From an uncultured Clostridia bacterium (GTDB lineage Bacteria > Bacillota > Clostridia > Christensenellales > UBA1242), in NCBI GenBank assembly GCA_934771675.1, contig CAKVMF010000013.1, positions 1 through 12,922 on the forward strand: a DNA stretch of 12,922 bases, in the 5' to 3' direction. The translations under genes were made by a program, and so were the position numbers. Under the pieces are notes generated by a model. That model had not been told where the DNA came from, did no database searches, and saw nothing but the letters and a program-made list of their open reading frames with translations. Every line of letters starts with the position of its first letter. Position 1 is the stretch's first letter. Below, piece by piece: positions 12,691-12,922 of the stretch.

Positions 12691-12725
12691 AAAAGCACAC
12701 AATATCTTGTGTGTTTTTTGTTTTT
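12691..12725. terminator. Bidirectional intrinsic terminator between gpsA and the HD-domain gene
   Basis: CACACAA (12696-12702) pairs with TTGTGTG (12707-12713) around the loop TATC. Six Ts, a G and five more Ts follow on the plus strand. On the minus strand the hairpin is followed by a long T-rich run (12694 down to 12682), so it can serve both convergent genes. Confidence 0.85.
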
Positions 12726-12730
12726 AGGTA

Positions 12731-12922
12731 TTATCTCTCACCATTCCATTCTGCATAAAATTCATCTAGATATTTTTTCATAAACTCGGTTCTTTCTTCT
12801 GCAATTTTTCTTCCTGCACTTGTGTTAATTGTATCCTTAAGTTTTAAAAGTTTTTCATAAAAATGATTTATTGAATGTCTTTTTAAATTTCTATATTCAT
12901 CCTGATTTTTAATCTCAACGAT
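12731..12922 (-). CDS. C-terminal end of an HD-domain phosphohydrolase (YpgQ/YedJ-like), partial
   Basis: Reading leftward from the right edge, 63 codons end in TAA at 12733-12731. The segment includes SINHFYEKLLKLKDTINTSAGRKIAEERTEFMKKYLDEFYAEW. It matches from memory the C-terminal tail of YpgQ/YedJ-type HD hydrolases, which read HFYEKLLKLKDLMNTETGK.LAEERH.FM...L.QFY.EW in Bacillota. These are metal-dependent phosphohydrolases with uncertain nucleotide substrates. The catalytic HD residues lie beyond the window, so activity cannot be judged. It converges on gpsA and shares its terminator. Confidence 0.82.
   Translation of the reverse strand: MVEIKNQDEYRNLKRHSINHFYEKLLKLKDTINTSAGRKIAEERTEFMKKYLDEFYAEWNGER

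Noticed and set aside
1..12922. Recoded TGA (Mollicutes-type code)
   Set aside because: Tryptophans are encoded by TGG and full-length families read through without any in-frame TGA, so the standard bacterial code fits.

Overview
The window is visibly AT-rich. It uses ordinary bacterial signals: Shine-Dalgarno (SD) motifs such as AAAGGAG and TAGGAG, sigma70-type -35/-10 boxes, and hairpin-plus-T terminators. TGG encodes tryptophan and no gene is split by in-frame stops. The gene set (RecD2, an H-variant thymidylate kinase, a DxD-type HAD-IB phosphatase, GpsA, a YpgQ-like HD protein) suggests a low-GC Bacillota/Clostridia-like bacterium, perhaps host-associated. The sequence alone cannot fix the lineage.

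Layout. At 1-1845 (-) lies the N-terminal 615 residues of a RecD2 helicase, running off the left edge. It is divergent from an exported divergent polysaccharide deacetylase at 1939-2760 (+). After a 208-bp gap comes thymidylate kinase at 2969-3670 (+), which ends in a terminator. A short GC-rich repeat bounded by 8-bp direct repeats follows at 3798-3853. An HAD-IB phosphatase sits at 3877-4452 (-) with its own promoter.

The main feature is a leftward six-gene cluster at 11550-4520 (-), with junctions of +7, -8, +7, -17 and +1 nt. In order of transcription it encodes: a class-I release-factor-like GGQ protein that has lost its stop-codon-reading motif; an 812-residue superfamily 1 helicase with an unrecognised N-terminal domain and a helical TPR-like C-terminus; a soluble coiled-coil protein; an ankyrin-like/transmembrane/GLUG beta-helix surface protein; an 84-residue double-spanning membrane protein; and an HAD-IA phosphatase. 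A clear promoter lies at the head. Its predicted start site is the ATG of the release-factor-like gene, so the mRNA would be leaderless. I do not recognise this gene set as a named system. The order suggests an intracellular NTP-driven helicase linked through a coiled coil to a membrane/surface module, but that is inference.

At 11678-12640 (+), divergent from the cluster, lies gpsA (glycerol-3-phosphate dehydrogenase), followed by a bidirectional terminator. The C-terminal 63 residues of an HD-domain hydrolase (-) run off the right edge.

Two cross-cutting patterns stand out. A 16-nt sequence, AAAAATCGCAAAAATT, lies directly after or within 8 nt of the stop codon of all three rightward genes. 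None of the 11 visible stop codons is TGA (7 TAA, 4 TAG). No tRNA, rRNA, CRISPR array, insertion sequence or riboswitch was seen.
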